Shown one piece after another: positions 10,241 through 22,947 of a DNA stretch of 64,000 nt. A program made the translations under genes and the position numbers. The notes under the pieces are model-generated. The model saw nothing but the letters and a program-made list of their open reading frames with translations. It ran no database searches and had not been told where the DNA came from. Source of the stretch: Jacaranda mimosifolia (lineage: Eukaryota; Streptophyta; Magnoliopsida; Lamiales; Bignoniaceae); NCBI GenBank assembly GCA_018894105.1, contig CM032127.1, positions 2,389,001-2,453,000 on the forward strand, in the 5' to 3' direction. Every line of letters begins with the position of its first letter. Positions within the stretch are counted from its first letter, which is position 1.

Positions 10241-12239
10241 CTAGTACAAGTGGTAACCATGATCTGAGCTATCAACATCTGAGTTACTACTGATGTCCTG
10301 ATTGTTTTTCATCCTTTTCAATTCATCAACGTGGCTGACATTACTCTTTGGGCTATCATCTTTGATCTTGCTCTGTTTTGCTTTCCTCCATTTGTACTTG
10401 TTGTGCCAATGCCTTGCCAGCATCAAACCAAGCCCGAAAAACACCATGATGGTGCATCCTCCTCCAAATGCTACTAGTTCCACTGATACCCATCGATTAC
10501 CATTCTTGTTAGGCATGATTGTTCATATGGCAGCTATATAAGCTGCAGCCATAAACAGTGTAGATAGCCACATAACCTTGTGAGTCACACTCAGTAGTTT
10601 CATCAAAGTTTTTCTAGTGAAAGGAATGATGCTCACAAGAACATTGACGACACCAATGGACAGGAACAAGGCCACAATGTTACATACTAGAAAGACCTTA
10701 AAAGCAGCACGGTTTCCCCTTAAGGCTTTCCCCGTTTCTTGGTTGAATCCACCAGGAGGGTTAATGCCTGCAGCAAATGTTACAGTTGCAATCAGCACCG
10801 CTACAATGGTTATAGTTTCTCGTGCATTTCGTAGACCCTGTTTCTGGAGGTCTAGTTTCTTGGCTCTGTGGCGGTTTTGCCTGTGATGACGGCGGCGTGG
10901 GGAGCAACCTTGAGGAGTTCTGCTAGGCCAAGATATTGATTTTCTGTGAATTTCTTCACTTAATCTTTTGGATGTGAATTTAGCCACTTGTTCGATGTCT
11001 ATCAATCCAGGAGACAGTTGATCACATCTCTTAGCTCCTGCTCCTAATAGTGCTGGTAAAATTGCAAGAGCACCAGAGTTGCTTCCATCAGCTTCAACTA
11101 CATCTAGAGCTGTGTATCCCTTTTTATTCAAAGAATTTACCTCAATTCCAATCTTCAGTAGATATGTCACCATCTAAAAGTAAATCCAAGCAAACAAAAA
11201 CTTAGCTTTGAGGCTTAGACTTAACAAACTATTAGTAGGAAAAGATTGTGCTAACGAGATTTACAGCAGTAAGTTTTCCTGCTGTGGCCAAGTGCAGGAT
11301 AGTGTTTCCGTCATTATCTTGCTTGTTCAGAAGTCTACTGATGTTTAGAGACTCTACCAAGTACTTAACCACTTCATACTGATTGCTCTTAACTGCAAGG
11401 TGCAGAATGGTTTCTCCATTGTAAGTCGTCGTCTCAGCAGATTCAAGAGACTCGGAAAGAATCTCGTCGATTATGTTGATTCGTCCTTTCATTGCGGCAC
11501 AATGGAGGGGCATACGGCCTTCATCATCTTGTATTAAGCCGAGATCGGAATCCAACTTCATAAGTTCTCTTGTTACCTCCAAGTGGCCCTTGCTGCAAGC
11601 TAGATGCAGAGGGGTGCAGCCCTGGGAATTCCTTTTCCAGGCAAAGTCGGGCCGTGCTTTCAGTATTTCCTTTACTATTTCTGAACAGGCAACAAGAAGG
11701 TTTTTCTAGTAAACTTTATCTAATCTAACTCGAAAAAAGCTTACATCCCTTCATCATACTACCACCTGGAAAGCACAAATCAATTTACCTGTATTGCCTG
11801 ATGAAGCTGCAACATGAAGAGAACTGGTTACCATATCCACTTCCAGCATCAGCAGCTTTGGAAAATCCAGCAAATTCTTAACTACATCAATCTTTCCCCT
11901 CTCACAGGCCGCCAAAAAAACACTCTCCTGTCGAGAATTCACTTTATAAGCAATCATGGGATCAGCTTCCAGCAACAATTGCACGATGTCCAGGTGCCCT
12001 TCTCTGCATGCTTCGTGCAGTGGCGTCTCAAGATCAGCATTTTCCATGGAAACCATCTCCGGGCACGTTTTTATGATCTCTTTTGAGAATTCCAGGTGCC
12101 CGAATCTTGCAGCTAAGTGCAATATTGTGTTCAGGGATCCAGGGACCGTCTGCCTGATGATGTTTTCATCTTGTTCAATGAGTTTTGCTAGGTTTAAAGC
12201 ATCACCCCTTGTTACAGATTCCTGGAGCCGGCGATCCAT
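10241..12239 (-). pseudogene. Ankyrin-repeat/PGG membrane protein, unit A, premature stop
   Basis: Three exons on the minus strand: 12239-11789, 11680-11265, 11173-10241. N-terminal ankyrin repeats (e.g. NTILHLAARFGHLEF, TPLHEACREGHLD, TPLHLACSKGHLE, TILHLAVKSNQYE) are followed by the PGG domain (GINPPGGF) and hydrophobic spans. Relative to the intact unit B copy, Trp506 (TGG) is TGA at 10525-10523. The product ends after residue 505, losing the fourth membrane span and the cytosolic tail; the frame after the stop is otherwise intact, so the lesion is young. It may be a shortened functional protein rather than a null. Family members such as ACD6 and ITN1 act in defence or stress at membranes; a specific role here is not inferable. 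Confidence 0.85.
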
Positions 12240-12331
12240 GATAGAAGAAGAAATGTGTAAGGGATTAATCCAGGCGGAGGAGCTGTGGCTATGGCCCGAT
12301 GACTTGAGTATAGTGTCGGTGGGGCTAGTAT

Positions 12332-12357
12332 TATATATATATATATATATATATATA
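12332..12357. repeat. (TA)n microsatellite in ankyrin gene A promoter
   Basis: An uninterrupted TA run 93-118 bp upstream of the ankyrin ATG (minus strand), where units B and D have a short TATA box. It may supply the TATA element. Confidence 0.7.
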
Positions 12358-12669
12358 GCTACATGCATGATTTTTCCACAAGAGGTGAAGCAACTAGGAA
12401 AGTTCGAAGAGGAAGCTTTATTAGACACGCAACATTTTAGCAAGTTCATTTTCTTTGATATATCAAGCCATGTTTTTAATACATTTCAAAGTTGTAAAGA
12501 TAAGTGATGATACCCAATCTTATCTTATACTGTGGGAGACAAGGGCAACTCTTGTAGGTGACATTAATATCGAGCTGATGGTAGAGAAAGTTTCAGCATT
12601 CAAGGGTTCAGTAGGGCAATACACCATGCGAGTTTAGTGTGCTCCATCATAACAATTGAGTAATACATA

Positions 12670-12885
12670 GTGCATTTTGGATCTTTTATTCCATTTCCTA
12701 TTATATCTCCTATTCCAACTTGATACATTTATGCCAAGTTTATCTGATGCTCAATTCAAGTGTATCTGATGTTCAATCAATTATTCTTATAAGGAAATAT
12801 TTAATATACGTGTCATATATTAACAAAATGGAATAGAAAACGGAATAGAAAATTTAATCTATACACAGTGAGGTTTCACTATGCC
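12670..12885. repeat. Imperfect-palindrome MITE
   Basis: The left part has TTTATTCCATTTCCTATT; the right part has GGAATAGAAAACGGAATAG. A central AAATATTTAATATACGTGTC is shared with other copies (22361, 39981, 47285, 54388). Confidence 0.55.
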
Positions 12886-13290
12886 CTATCATAACGAATC
12901 AAGAAAGAAAAAGATATATGTCACACTCATTTTAATACAGTTTATAATTTATATACGGCATGTTTGGAAAAAGAAAAAATTTCGACCACGATAACTATTA
13001 AGGATTAAAACATATTTATAAAATTAATTCTATTCATTGTTAACAATAGATTTGAGCATCATCGATCTTAACTTTAAATTTCTCTCTACAACTTGCAATG
13101 TGAACATGACTGGAATTTCCAAACGGACGGTGTCCTTTTCATGTAACTACTGTCTGTGGGGTTTCTTTTTTATCTTAAATATTGAAAATTGTGGTGTTGG
13201 CCGCTGTAACAATAGATTAGAGTCATATTTTTGTCAAAATATAAAGTGTGATATAAAATTTTCTACCAAACTTCCTAGGCCCCTCTAATT

Positions 13291-14042
13291 TAGGCCTATA
13301 AATGGGTAGGGTAATATCCTATCCAAGCCCAAAAAGTCATACCCGTATCCATTCTTATTAAAGATAATGTAAGGGTATGGATAGAATTTATACCTATAAA
13401 TTTCCATTATCTCATACTTAAATTTAATCTATTAACTCAAAAATTATTTATACCGAAATTAAATATATTCTAATAATAAAATTTTTGTATATAAAAATTA
13501 CAAATATTTGAACAAGCAATATCAATTAAATAATTTTTTTTCATTAATAAGTTAACAAAGTTAATACAGTGGAATAGGTTTTTTTTTTTTTTTTACAATT
13601 GGAATAGCAATAATGACAACTAGATAGTTTTCTTTCATAAAATTAATAATGGTATAAACATAGTTAATAAAAATGTAACGGTTAATAAAAATAATTTTAT
13701 TAATCAATAAACTGTGTTATAAAAACTTTATTAATGATAAAAATTTGAAAATAAGGATTAATTAAATTAAATTTAGTGACTAAATTAAATTAAGCATTGA
13801 AATTTTTTTTTTTTTTTTTTGGTATTGTATGTCAAATAATAATAATATTATATACTACTCTATACATTAAAAATATTATTCCAATAAATTAGATCCAATG
13901 GATCTTGGATTAGATATGGTAGGGTAAGGTTATAATCTTATTATTTTTGATATTTTAGAGTAGAATAGATATACAATATTTTTATTTGGATATTTTAAAA
14001 TACGGACATGAGTAGGATAAAATTCTACCCATGACAGACCTA
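13291..14042. mobile_element. hAT-like element specific to unit A
   Basis: A 752-bp insertion with inverted ends (TAGGCCTATAAATGGGTAG left; reverse complement of the right end TAGGTCTGTCATGGGTAG). Flanks are CTCTAATT and CACTAATT, an 8-bp target duplication with one mismatch. Units B (~40,970) and C (~48,295) read CTCTAATTCTATC with nothing inserted. No coding region is evident. Confidence 0.75.
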
Positions 14043-14896
14043 CACTAATTATATCTATAATCCAATTAGTGACGAGACAGAATAACGAAAAATCAAGCCA
14101 ACTATGTCATAATATTAAGTGTGAAAGAGCACAAGTTGGCGAGAAGAGAAGGGCGGCGCCTGTGTCCATATAGTCAGCAATAAAGTTCTCTAACATTTCT
14201 ATTATAAATGTACAGTAATTGCCATGAGATGACGACTTGTCTTACATCATAGTTGAGATCAATGTTTGATTTTATTTTGAAATAAATAATTTTTAAATTT
14301 AATAATTCTTTATTTTACTCTAAAATAATAATAAAAAACAATTTGTTGTCGCCGAAATAGTTGAGATTACTAGTTTACTTGTCTAACCCGCCCTCTCTTC
14401 ACGCGTTTTCATTTGCTCTTTCTTGTCAGCTCTTCACCAATAATAATAAAAATTTAAGTAGGTAATTTAATATTAATTGCAGCCTATGCAGTAAGGCACA
14501 TGTTGGAATAGTTCATAAATGATGGTAAAATAGTCCTTAAAGAATAAAAAAAATGCCTCTATTGTTTGATATAAAGACAATTTCTTGTTTTACAGCAAGA
14601 GCCATCTCTATTGGCTAAATTAGCTCATTTTCTTACTACATGTTGGAAATTTAAAGAACAATATATATCCAGTAACAAATCAGAAAAAGATGCCCTTTTG
14701 AAAGGACAAAGAATGCTCCAAACATCTAAAATTTTCAAATAAATTAATTAATATACTGTAGTCACCATTAGTCCCCCTCTAGAACCCGGAACCCCATTTT
14801 TATACATAGACTGTTCATAGTTTATCGTAAGCAAAGGCAAAAACAGTTTGTCTGAAGACTTACCATACTGGAGAAATTAATTAGAGAGTGATAGAG

Positions 14897-16735
14897 ATGG
14901 CCAGTCGCAGCTGTGCAGTTCAAGTGAGTTGCTCCTCAAGAAAGCCTTCATTTTTTCCTGATCATTCCAGCGCTTCACTCTCATATTCCTTCAGTTTAAA
15001 GGTATAAATAAAAACATTTTTTTATTTCTTCTGCATTTCTTGAAATACATATGTATCCATTGATTAACATGTAAGTTTGTATTAATATTCTTTGATAGCC
15101 ATTCTTGAAAGAGCTGCAGCAGAATCCCATTTTCCACCATTTCCACAAGAGAATCAAGTAGGCTTCTGTCAGATTGATTGATGCCTTTGTTGATTTTGCA
15201 TTGGAGTTCGTCGATCAGCCATTGCTTCCATCTCAGGTAATTATTTTAGGTTCATTGAAATATCCCAATAGGGAAGAAAGAAAAAGTTTTGTTTGAATGA
15301 AATGGTAATGGCTTATTGACTTATCTGTCCCATCAACAGAGTAACTTTGCTCCAGTAGAATAGATTGAAAAGGCTGTTGAGGCGAGGGGCTCCATTGATG
15401 GGATGATCCCAGATGACTTTCCAGAGGGTGTTTACATCAGAAATGGTAAAGTCTGTCTGCAGTCTGGATCCTCTGTTCTAATTCATGTTTCATTTTCTAT
15501 TCCATTTCACAAATATCTATTATATGTGTTAAATATTTGCTTATAAAAATAACGGATCGAGGGGTGAGATACACTTGGTATGTACTCTAGCCGCTAATTC
15601 TAATTCCACAAGAAAACCGGATAATGACATCTATAGGGTTCAGGCGTTTCCTGGTACAAATTAATTATGGCACATTATCCGTGTTCCTCGTTGGCGTCGT
15701 GCTTATGTCGTAGATGAGATTAATTGAGGGGCGATTTGGACTTGTTTTATGCATTTGTTAATTGGTGTTTTACAAATGTCTGAGAGGTTTGTATCTGGAG
15801 TTTTCTGCATCTTAGTCTGTGTTAATGTAGATAATGATTGGAGTTTGGACGATGTTTTCAAGTCAAAATAACTAGGGACAGATGAAACCTTTTACATAAT
15901 AAAAGGCCAAAACTAGAGGAATTCATTCTTCTTGGCTATAGAACAAACTTATCTGCATAAGCCTCCAAAAGTCCATGTTGGCTGTAACCTGTATTCATTC
16001 GTATCGTCACAGCCAATAAAACCAAGAGGACTCACTGAAAAGAATGATAAATTGGAGTGATATTTCTTCTTAACTCCATGGACACAATGGAAAGGACAAA
16101 CAGTTCAGACAAAATAGGGGTATATAAAGAATTCTTATACTTAAAACTGCCCATTATTTGTCGTCCGTGACACTTTGTCATATTAGTGAAATTCAGCCTT
16201 TCAATTTGTCAATGGGAAAAATTGGACAAAATCACAAGCATTTGATGTTATGAAACCATATACTCTTTCTCAAACTCCATGTTTTAATAATGCAATGGTG
16301 GAATGTTTTCTTTAGGTTGGTGTGATTTGCCAGACCAGGTCATGATATTGCTTTTTATGCAGGACCAAACCCCCTATTTGGAGGCTTAAAATCAACGAAG
16401 TCCGTGTTTGGGAAATCTAGGCACACTTGGATATATAGAAGGAGAAGGCATGCTTCACGCTTTATACTTCTCTAAAGACAGTGATGGCGGATGGAAAATT
16501 TCATACAATAACAGCTATGTAGAAACAGATACCTTCAAACTCGAACAAGATAGGAAGAAACCAGCATTTCTTCCTGCTATAGAAGGGGATTCTCCTGCTG
16601 TTTTATCAGCTTACATACTAAATTGGGTAGGCAAATCATGTGAATATTGTGGTATGAGCATTAACTTTTTCAACTTCACATAATTGGGATAAGTATGCTT
16701 GTTGCACTTAAGATTTGGTTGCACTTAAGATTTGG
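14897..16735 (+). pseudogene. Truncated beta-type carotenoid cleavage dioxygenase
   Basis: Exons 1-4 are recognisable at 14897-15001, 15099-15236, 15340-15445 and 16363-16626, with the same promoter block upstream (from about 14,577). Four lesions are seen: TAG at 15159-15161 (Glu codon in intact copies), TAG at 15361-15363 (Gln codon), a 4-bp insertion in exon 4 near 16,433 shifting the frame, and loss of the AG before exon 5 (TTGCAC for TTGCAG). After a short duplicated start of exon 5 (about 16,708-16,735) homology stops, so all four iron-ligand regions are missing. This is a dead 5' fragment left by duplication. Confidence 0.9.
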
Positions 16736-17454
16736 CCGGCGTTGTAGTTAAGATTTTAGCCAAGTTAACCGATTATAGTCCCGAAAGTTCATGAGCATGG
16801 TTAAACAATAAATTAAACGCTTATGATAAGTTGCGTAATCTTTGTTCCAAATTATTCTGATAGCATATTTTGAAAATACTTTGTTAAGAAGATTCTTGAT
16901 TTTGTATCTGATGAATTTTTTTCAAACAAACGAAAAAGAGAGATTCATTTCTTTAGCAATTTTAAGTGTTTTGGCATTTATGCATGCTCACATTTGGTAG
17001 AAAGCGAAGGAAATATACTTACTGAGCGAAGTGTCACTCATACTTTGTCTATTAACCCTTTTTACAGAAAACTTAGTTAAAGACGGCAATTTTGGGGATG
17101 TGATGAGAGATATGTGTTTGTAGTGTTGCTTTAAGTCATTCATGTTCCTTGTTTTGAATCCTAATTGATTGTTAAGGAGATTTTTCTGAGATTTTTGATA
17201 GTAAGGTTAAATTTCAAAGATAAATATTTGAGTTATTTTTATTATGACAATTTTGGGATTTTCAATAATATTGTTGGATTTTAGTATATTCAATAGGATC
17301 CGATAGCTTAATTAGTGTATCTGAATCTTTGGAGTTTATGGACATTGTCGTGTTATGTCTCAAATTTGGAACATGACAAGAACAGCCAATCATGATACTC
17401 GATGCAACAAATATTGTCCTTATCAAAATTCCAATAAAATCATCAAGGGATTAA

Positions 17455-17560
17455 TAGTGTCAAGTGGCCATTTGGCCAAGTACATAAAATTATGAGGTCG
17501 TGAGTTCAAATCTAACAAACTTTTATATACGTGTGTATAAATAAAAAGAAAAAAAGACAA
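17455..17560 (+). mobile_element. SINE-like element
   Basis: Contains GAGGTCGTGAGTTCAAATC, a B-box-like motif, followed by TACGTGTGTATAAATAAA and an A-rich tail, like the element at 2765. I do not see a clean target duplication. Confidence 0.4.
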
Positions 17561-17670
17561 AAGCTTAACAAAATGAAAGTAATTTTTGAAAACATAAACA
17601 ATCAGGGTCCAAGTGTTAAGGAGGCATGCATTTTACTAGTGGTTAGTGTTAATAGTACATGCATTTTACA

Positions 17671-18671
17671 GTTGGGGCTGTAAACGGATATTTGAAAATT
17701 CATTAATCGTTCGCATTTGAATTCGTTTATGGGGCATATTATCTATATTCGTTTAAAGCGGATATTATCCGTATTCGATTAGTAAATATTTGACTGTAAA
17801 CGAATACGAATATGTAATTATTTTTTTTAATATCCATTCCGAATACATATTCGTTGGATATATCTGTTTATATATCTTATTATCCATAATTTAATTAAAT
17901 TCGTTATCCGTATTTGATAAATAATATTTAAAAAATTATTATATATAATATATTCTAATTTTTCATGTATTTTAATATATAAATAATATTTTAAAAAATT
18001 ATCGTATATAATATATTATTATACATAATAAATTATTTTTATTTTTTGAATATGAAATCTCATAATCTATATATAAATGAATATAAGTATAAATTAGTAA
18101 TTAAAGAATTAATAAGAAAAAAATTAGTAGTTAAGGAGTTAATATGAAGAATCGATGAACGATAGTAACAATAATTAAATACTACCAAATCAAGAAAAGA
18201 ATTGAAAAATTAATATATGAATGATAAAATTCATCAATATAAAATTATTGTTGCTTGACTCTATAATTAATTTATATTGATGTCATTTTATTAATATTAA
18301 TTAATCATAAAGTCAATCATTAATTAAAAAAAAATAACTGAATCAAGAATAATTAATTTTTTAATTCTAAAATAAAGTAGTAATTTTTTTAATGAAATTT
18401 ATTAGAAAAATATGCATTTTATTACAAGTTAACGGATTTGGATATTCGGATATCTGTAAATGAATATTTGGATATTAATAAATGGATGTATCCTAATAAT
18501 TATAATCGGATACGGATATATCCGTATTCAATTAATATCCGACGAATATGAATTTGGATATTATTAAAAAATATCCATCGAATACAGATACGGATATTAT
18601 AAAACTTAAACAAATAGATATAGATACGAATACTGTGTATCCATACCGTTTAATATTCGTTTGCAGTCCTA
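17671..18671. mobile_element. hAT-like non-autonomous element, about 1.0 kb
   Basis: Inverted ends: GGGGCTGTAAACGGATAT on the left; the right end reversed reads AGGACTGCAAACGAATAT. Flanks ATTTTACA and ATTTTACC fit an 8-bp target duplication with one mismatch. Near both ends it carries many direct and inverted copies of a GGATAT/ATATCC motif. No transposase reading frame is present. Confidence 0.65.
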
Positions 18672-18689
18672 ATTTTACCATTGGTCAGT

Positions 18690-19767
18690 ATACTATGGTT
18701 ATTAATATTTTCAATGGAGTAGTTAGGCATTAATCAAGTCTGAGTAGGATTCTTTTTGATGATGTTATAATATGCATGTCTTCTTTCTAATAGATAGGGG
18801 TACGTACATATTCACTTATATGCATGTCTTTGATCTACCAACTCAATCACAAATATCATAAATTTTTAAATAATAATAATATAAAATTATGAAAATCGGT
18901 CACTGTTGAATGTTGTGATAGGTTCAATAATTAAAATTTACGTTACTGAATCAAACTAATGTATAAATACCGCATATGTGCATATATATACAAAAAATAT
19001 ATATAGAATTAATAAATGCATAACATGATGAATCTACGTATTTATATTATTTTATCTCAATTTACAAAAAATAATTGCACAACATCAATCTGCAAAATTT
19101 TGTCAATTCCAACGCCCAATTGTGAAATTTTTGAATTCATTTAGTAACACCATTTTTTTCTCTCCTGTACATTCGATTTATTTGAATTTTTTTTGCAGTC
19201 CTAATTTTTTTTCTCTCCTGTACATTTAGTAAATATCTTATAAGTTGTAAAACCAAGCAACTTGCCAACTCAATCAAAGCAGTCAATTCCAAAGGAAAAT
19301 TGTATATTTGTGATTTATGAGTTTCGTTGAACTTTAATTACTTTTTTTATTATTATTTAAAAAGTAGGGAACGGAGAATTGGCATAACAAACCTCTTGAA
19401 CATAATCATAGGATTTCATCATCATTGTGGAATATTCAATTTGAATCATAACTACTATTAAAGGGCGAGTTCATCACTGTAGCCCCACCAAAACATCAAT
19501 CTCACCCACCATAGAAATGCTTAATTCCCAAACTATTTTTACAAGCAAGCTCAAACCCATAATCTTTTTTGTATAACTTTGACCAGGCAACATTCATAAG
19601 GCTAAAGAGTTCCATGTTACCACACTATTATGAAGATAATTAATTTGATCACCTTTCCTGTTTTGGTTATTAAACTTAAGAACTTTAGCACTTGTAATTC
19701 TTTCTCTCTTTGAAAGACTGATATCTTTGAACTTTCTTGACCTAGCTCTTATTAGGCTTCTGCATGA
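18690..19767. other. AT-rich spacer
   Basis: No convincing gene or classified repeat. A short direct repeat, TTTTTTTCTCTCCTGTACAT, occurs at about 19,153 and 19,206. Earlier RRP46 exons should lie near the right end, but I could not recognise them. Confidence 0.4.
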
Positions 19768-20446
19768 GCTATACATGCAGCGTGTGCTGCTCTTATACAT
19801 GCTGGAACCCCTTTGAAATATCTTGCTGGTAAAACAATAAATTAGCTAGTTTTCCATCTTATGTTTCTATGTAAACAAGCTTTGTTAGGTTGACTTAGAG
19901 TATTATAACCTTCAATTTTTGTAGTTGCCATATGCTGTTGTCTAACAGATAGTGGACAAATTATATTGGACCCCAACAAGCTAGAAGAACAGGTATGCCC
20001 TTGTTATACCTTGCTTGTGGCATCAGATCACACAATCGGAGAATAATCTTATATAATGCTAGCATGTAACATTGTTCTTGTCAGTCTTTTCATGCTAGTT
20101 TCTTATGAAAATTTCCACAATAGATATGAGATCTCTACTGTGACTTCCTGCTGCCTTTACCTTGTAAATATAATCACACATTTGATGTATCCAGTTTTCA
20201 GGTTGTTTCAGCTTCATGTTCGTATATGCATCCGGTGTGCGTAATCGTATTGGTATTCACTATCTCTTGTACAAATTGGAATAAACTCTAATATATCTGG
20301 GTTTGTGCTTAATTTTTTATACAGTGGATGATTACTTTCAGTGCATAGAACAAGGGCAGCGAGCAGCAATTACACCGCTGTCTAATATCCTCAAAAAGAA
20401 ATTGCAATCACAATCAGCAAGTAACCTATACATCATGGCTGGTTGA
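19768..20446 (+). pseudogene. RRP46: Fragment of exosome subunit RRP46 homolog
   Basis: Three exon-like blocks match the plant RRP46 family as I know it. Block 19768-19828 encodes AIHAACAALIHAGTPLKYLA. Block 19925-19992 encodes a Cys-rich strand ending ILDPNKLEEQ. Block 20325-20446 encodes DDYFQCIEQGQRAA... and a stop. The first two join in phase across GT/AG borders. In-frame stops precede the first block (TGA at 19765-19767 and a TAG further upstream), and the exon expected between the second and third blocks is not in the 330-bp gap. The exosome core does 3'-5' RNA processing; this copy looks like a broken fragment. Identification rests on recalled family motifs. Confidence 0.6.
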
Positions 20447-22360
20447 ACTTGTTATGGCCAAACCATAACATGAGTTCATTCTAAGTACTATTAGCCTTTT
20501 AGCTGTAATGTGGTTTGGCCTACCTTTCAGAAACAAACACATTTGCCAGGCAGGATGGCAGAATTAATACAATTAATTTCTGATTCAGTTGCCTATTGAG
20601 CCTTACAATATTGCTACTTGTTAAAATTTCCTGTTAATAATTTCATGCAAGTTGCTTGCTTACAAGGATGGATATATTGTCTGTTCCTTCCCCAAGATCC
20701 TGTTAAGCCTTGCCCCTTAGATATGTACAAAGACAGCGTTTATTCGTGTTTTGGCGATCATAATTATCAGAAATTTCAATATCAACTGGCAATGATTTCA
20801 TGCCTTTATTTCTGTTGAATTTAACCCACTTGCAATTAATCTCAAGCAGTCGAACATATAAGATCCAAAATAAAATAAACTAATCTCAAGTGGTCAACTG
20901 CAACAGCCAATTAGAATTAATGAATATGTCATATGCGGATTAAACAGTATGCTGAGAGGGTATTTGGCCAAATTTATTTAAAATACTAATAAGTTCACAC
21001 ATCTTATAATTAAAATATTTTTGAAACTTATAAAATGTTAGATTTTATTTAAAAAAATGAGCTCTTAAAATGTTTGAATAAAATAAGATATCCTAGAACT
21101 TGTAAATGCTGGCAATGACAATTTTGTAATTATGAATATAATTAAAATTATAGAAACTTGGTAACACCTTAAAAATAAATTATGAATTTCTTTACTTTTT
21201 TTTAGAAGGATTTTTTAAAAGATTTTTATGCATTTTATTTTGGGAACTTATAAATTCTTTTTTTAAAAACTTTACTAAATACTTTATAATATTTTATGAG
21301 AGTCTAAAAAATATTTTTAAAAAGCTTATAAACTTATCCGAACAATTTTATTTAGTCAAATGCATGCCCTAACTATAATAACAACAAAACTATTGTGGTC
21401 CTGCAAATTATTCAATATCATTAATCCTGTGCTACCCATTTAGGAACTTCCCAAGTTGGTATGCCCATATATAAAATGATAAAATAGGACAATATTTAAC
21501 TTGGGATTAATCTTGTTCCATCTCACATAACATCACGGCTTGTCCTTTTTAAGTTTCAAGAATAAGGGACAATTGATTGCTGAGATTCCTTGATCAGAAA
21601 TAAATGAGGAGAATGTTTTGGAATTAAATCTGAAAATATACTTTACAAGAATAAATTTGTATATGTAATTTACATTTCAGTTGAATGAACTTACTTAAAA
21701 TTGTCATCTTTCTAGCTAATCTGAGGTAGATAGAGTATTTTCATTTTTATGTCACATTATTTTATGGAAAAAAAGAATATGTCTTTAATTTGTAAAGGAT
21801 GCCATATATCACCTTTTGATCTTTTATTTTCTTTTTAATCATCTTTTAACTAGCTAGCTCTTTTAACTATGTCAATAAATTTATTTGGTTAATCGATCTA
21901 ATGAACAATTATTTTTTAAATTAAGGAGAAACAAAGCATATATTGGAATATCGAATTGATGGGTTTAGAATTGAGACGATGATTCCCTGGTCAATTTGGC
22001 TTAGAACAAGAGTTGTTTATTGAAAATGACAAAGGTTGTTCGTTTTAGTCACGGGGAAGATCCAATATGCATAAGTCAAAAAAAGAAAAAATAAATAAAT
22101 AAAAGTGGGAAAATATTTAGAAGTGAGTGAATAAGGTATCTATAATATATGGTGCTCCCAAACATTTGTGTATTTTTTATACGATTTAATATGAAGCATT
22201 TAGGTTATCTTATCTTTACTTGCGGAGGAACATTTTAGGTTTCCTAAGCATTGAATTCTCATCAATGTCTACATTATTCGAGCTGGTATTCTCACTTCCT
22301 CTTTATCCATTCCTATTCACACGGAGGCCTTCATCTAAGTCGGAACGCTCTCTTATCAAC
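20447..22360. other. Spacer with AT-rich repeat, no gene seen
   Basis: About 20,959-21,370 may be a MITE: it starts GGGTATTTGGCCAAAT and ends with ATTTAGTCAAATGCATGCCC, loosely inverted, and its AT-rich body resembles 58,320-58,520. The rest shows no supported feature. Confidence 0.4.
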
Positions 22361-22540
22361 ACCTTGGATCATTTATTCTATTTCTTATTTCATTTTCTAT
22401 TCTAATGTGTTGTATATATGCCAAGTGTATCTGATTTTTAATCAATTATTTTTATAAAAAAATATTTAATGCGCGTGTCATATATCCACGCAGTGGAATA
22501 GAGAATAAAACATAAATTAGAATAAAGGATCTAAACCGCT
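22361..22540. repeat. Imperfect-palindrome MITE
   Basis: Left arm TTGGATCATTTATTCTATTT, right arm ATTAGAATAAAGGATCTAAA, with the family core AAATATTTAATGCGCGTGTC. It lies about 400 bp upstream of the alpha-CCD start. Confidence 0.6.
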
Positions 22541-22947
22541 CCTATCTATGTATTTTTACATCCCACAATTTTGACACATCGCTTAGCCCCATTCTCCTTT
22601 GGTGTAAGAGCGCTCAATCAGTGAACTATTTTACACTATTTTAAGGGTGGCTGCTTCTAGACAAGCTTCTTTGTTGTCTCTGCACCCCTCCCAACCTCAT
22701 TTATCACTGAGCGACCATTTAGGGGCGTTAACTGGTGATCCGGGTTGTTTCCCTCTCAATGAATTCGAATTCAATCCAAATCAGACCGACCCAATCTATA
22801 TATATATAAACAAAAATAAGAATCATAAATAAAATATATATGCATGCCGGCTCCAATGTCTAAAGAGAATTCCTATTTAAACCTGCCCCATCTCAAGCTG
22901 TGTAAGTGTGGGTGACGTGAGCTAGATATATCTATGTAGTAGTAGAT

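Larger units (their letters stand above)
1..14430. repeat. Segmental duplication unit A (partner: ~25,667-41,700)
   Basis: The order alpha-CCD, beta-CCD, ATL42-like, convergent ankyrin/PGG gene and spacer is the same here and in unit B. Introns and intergenic DNA align as well as exons. The offset is about 25,650 at the left and about 27,263 from the ATL gene rightward; the difference is explained by two insertions of 749 and 898 bp in unit B. Homology continues past the left window edge and fades near 14,430 (41,700 in B). Confidence 0.9.

Noticed and set aside
16408..16683. Open frame as a short CCD gene
   Set aside because: It is exon 4 of the broken beta copy, open only because a 4-bp insertion shifts the frame next to the intron; there are no iron-ligand regions.
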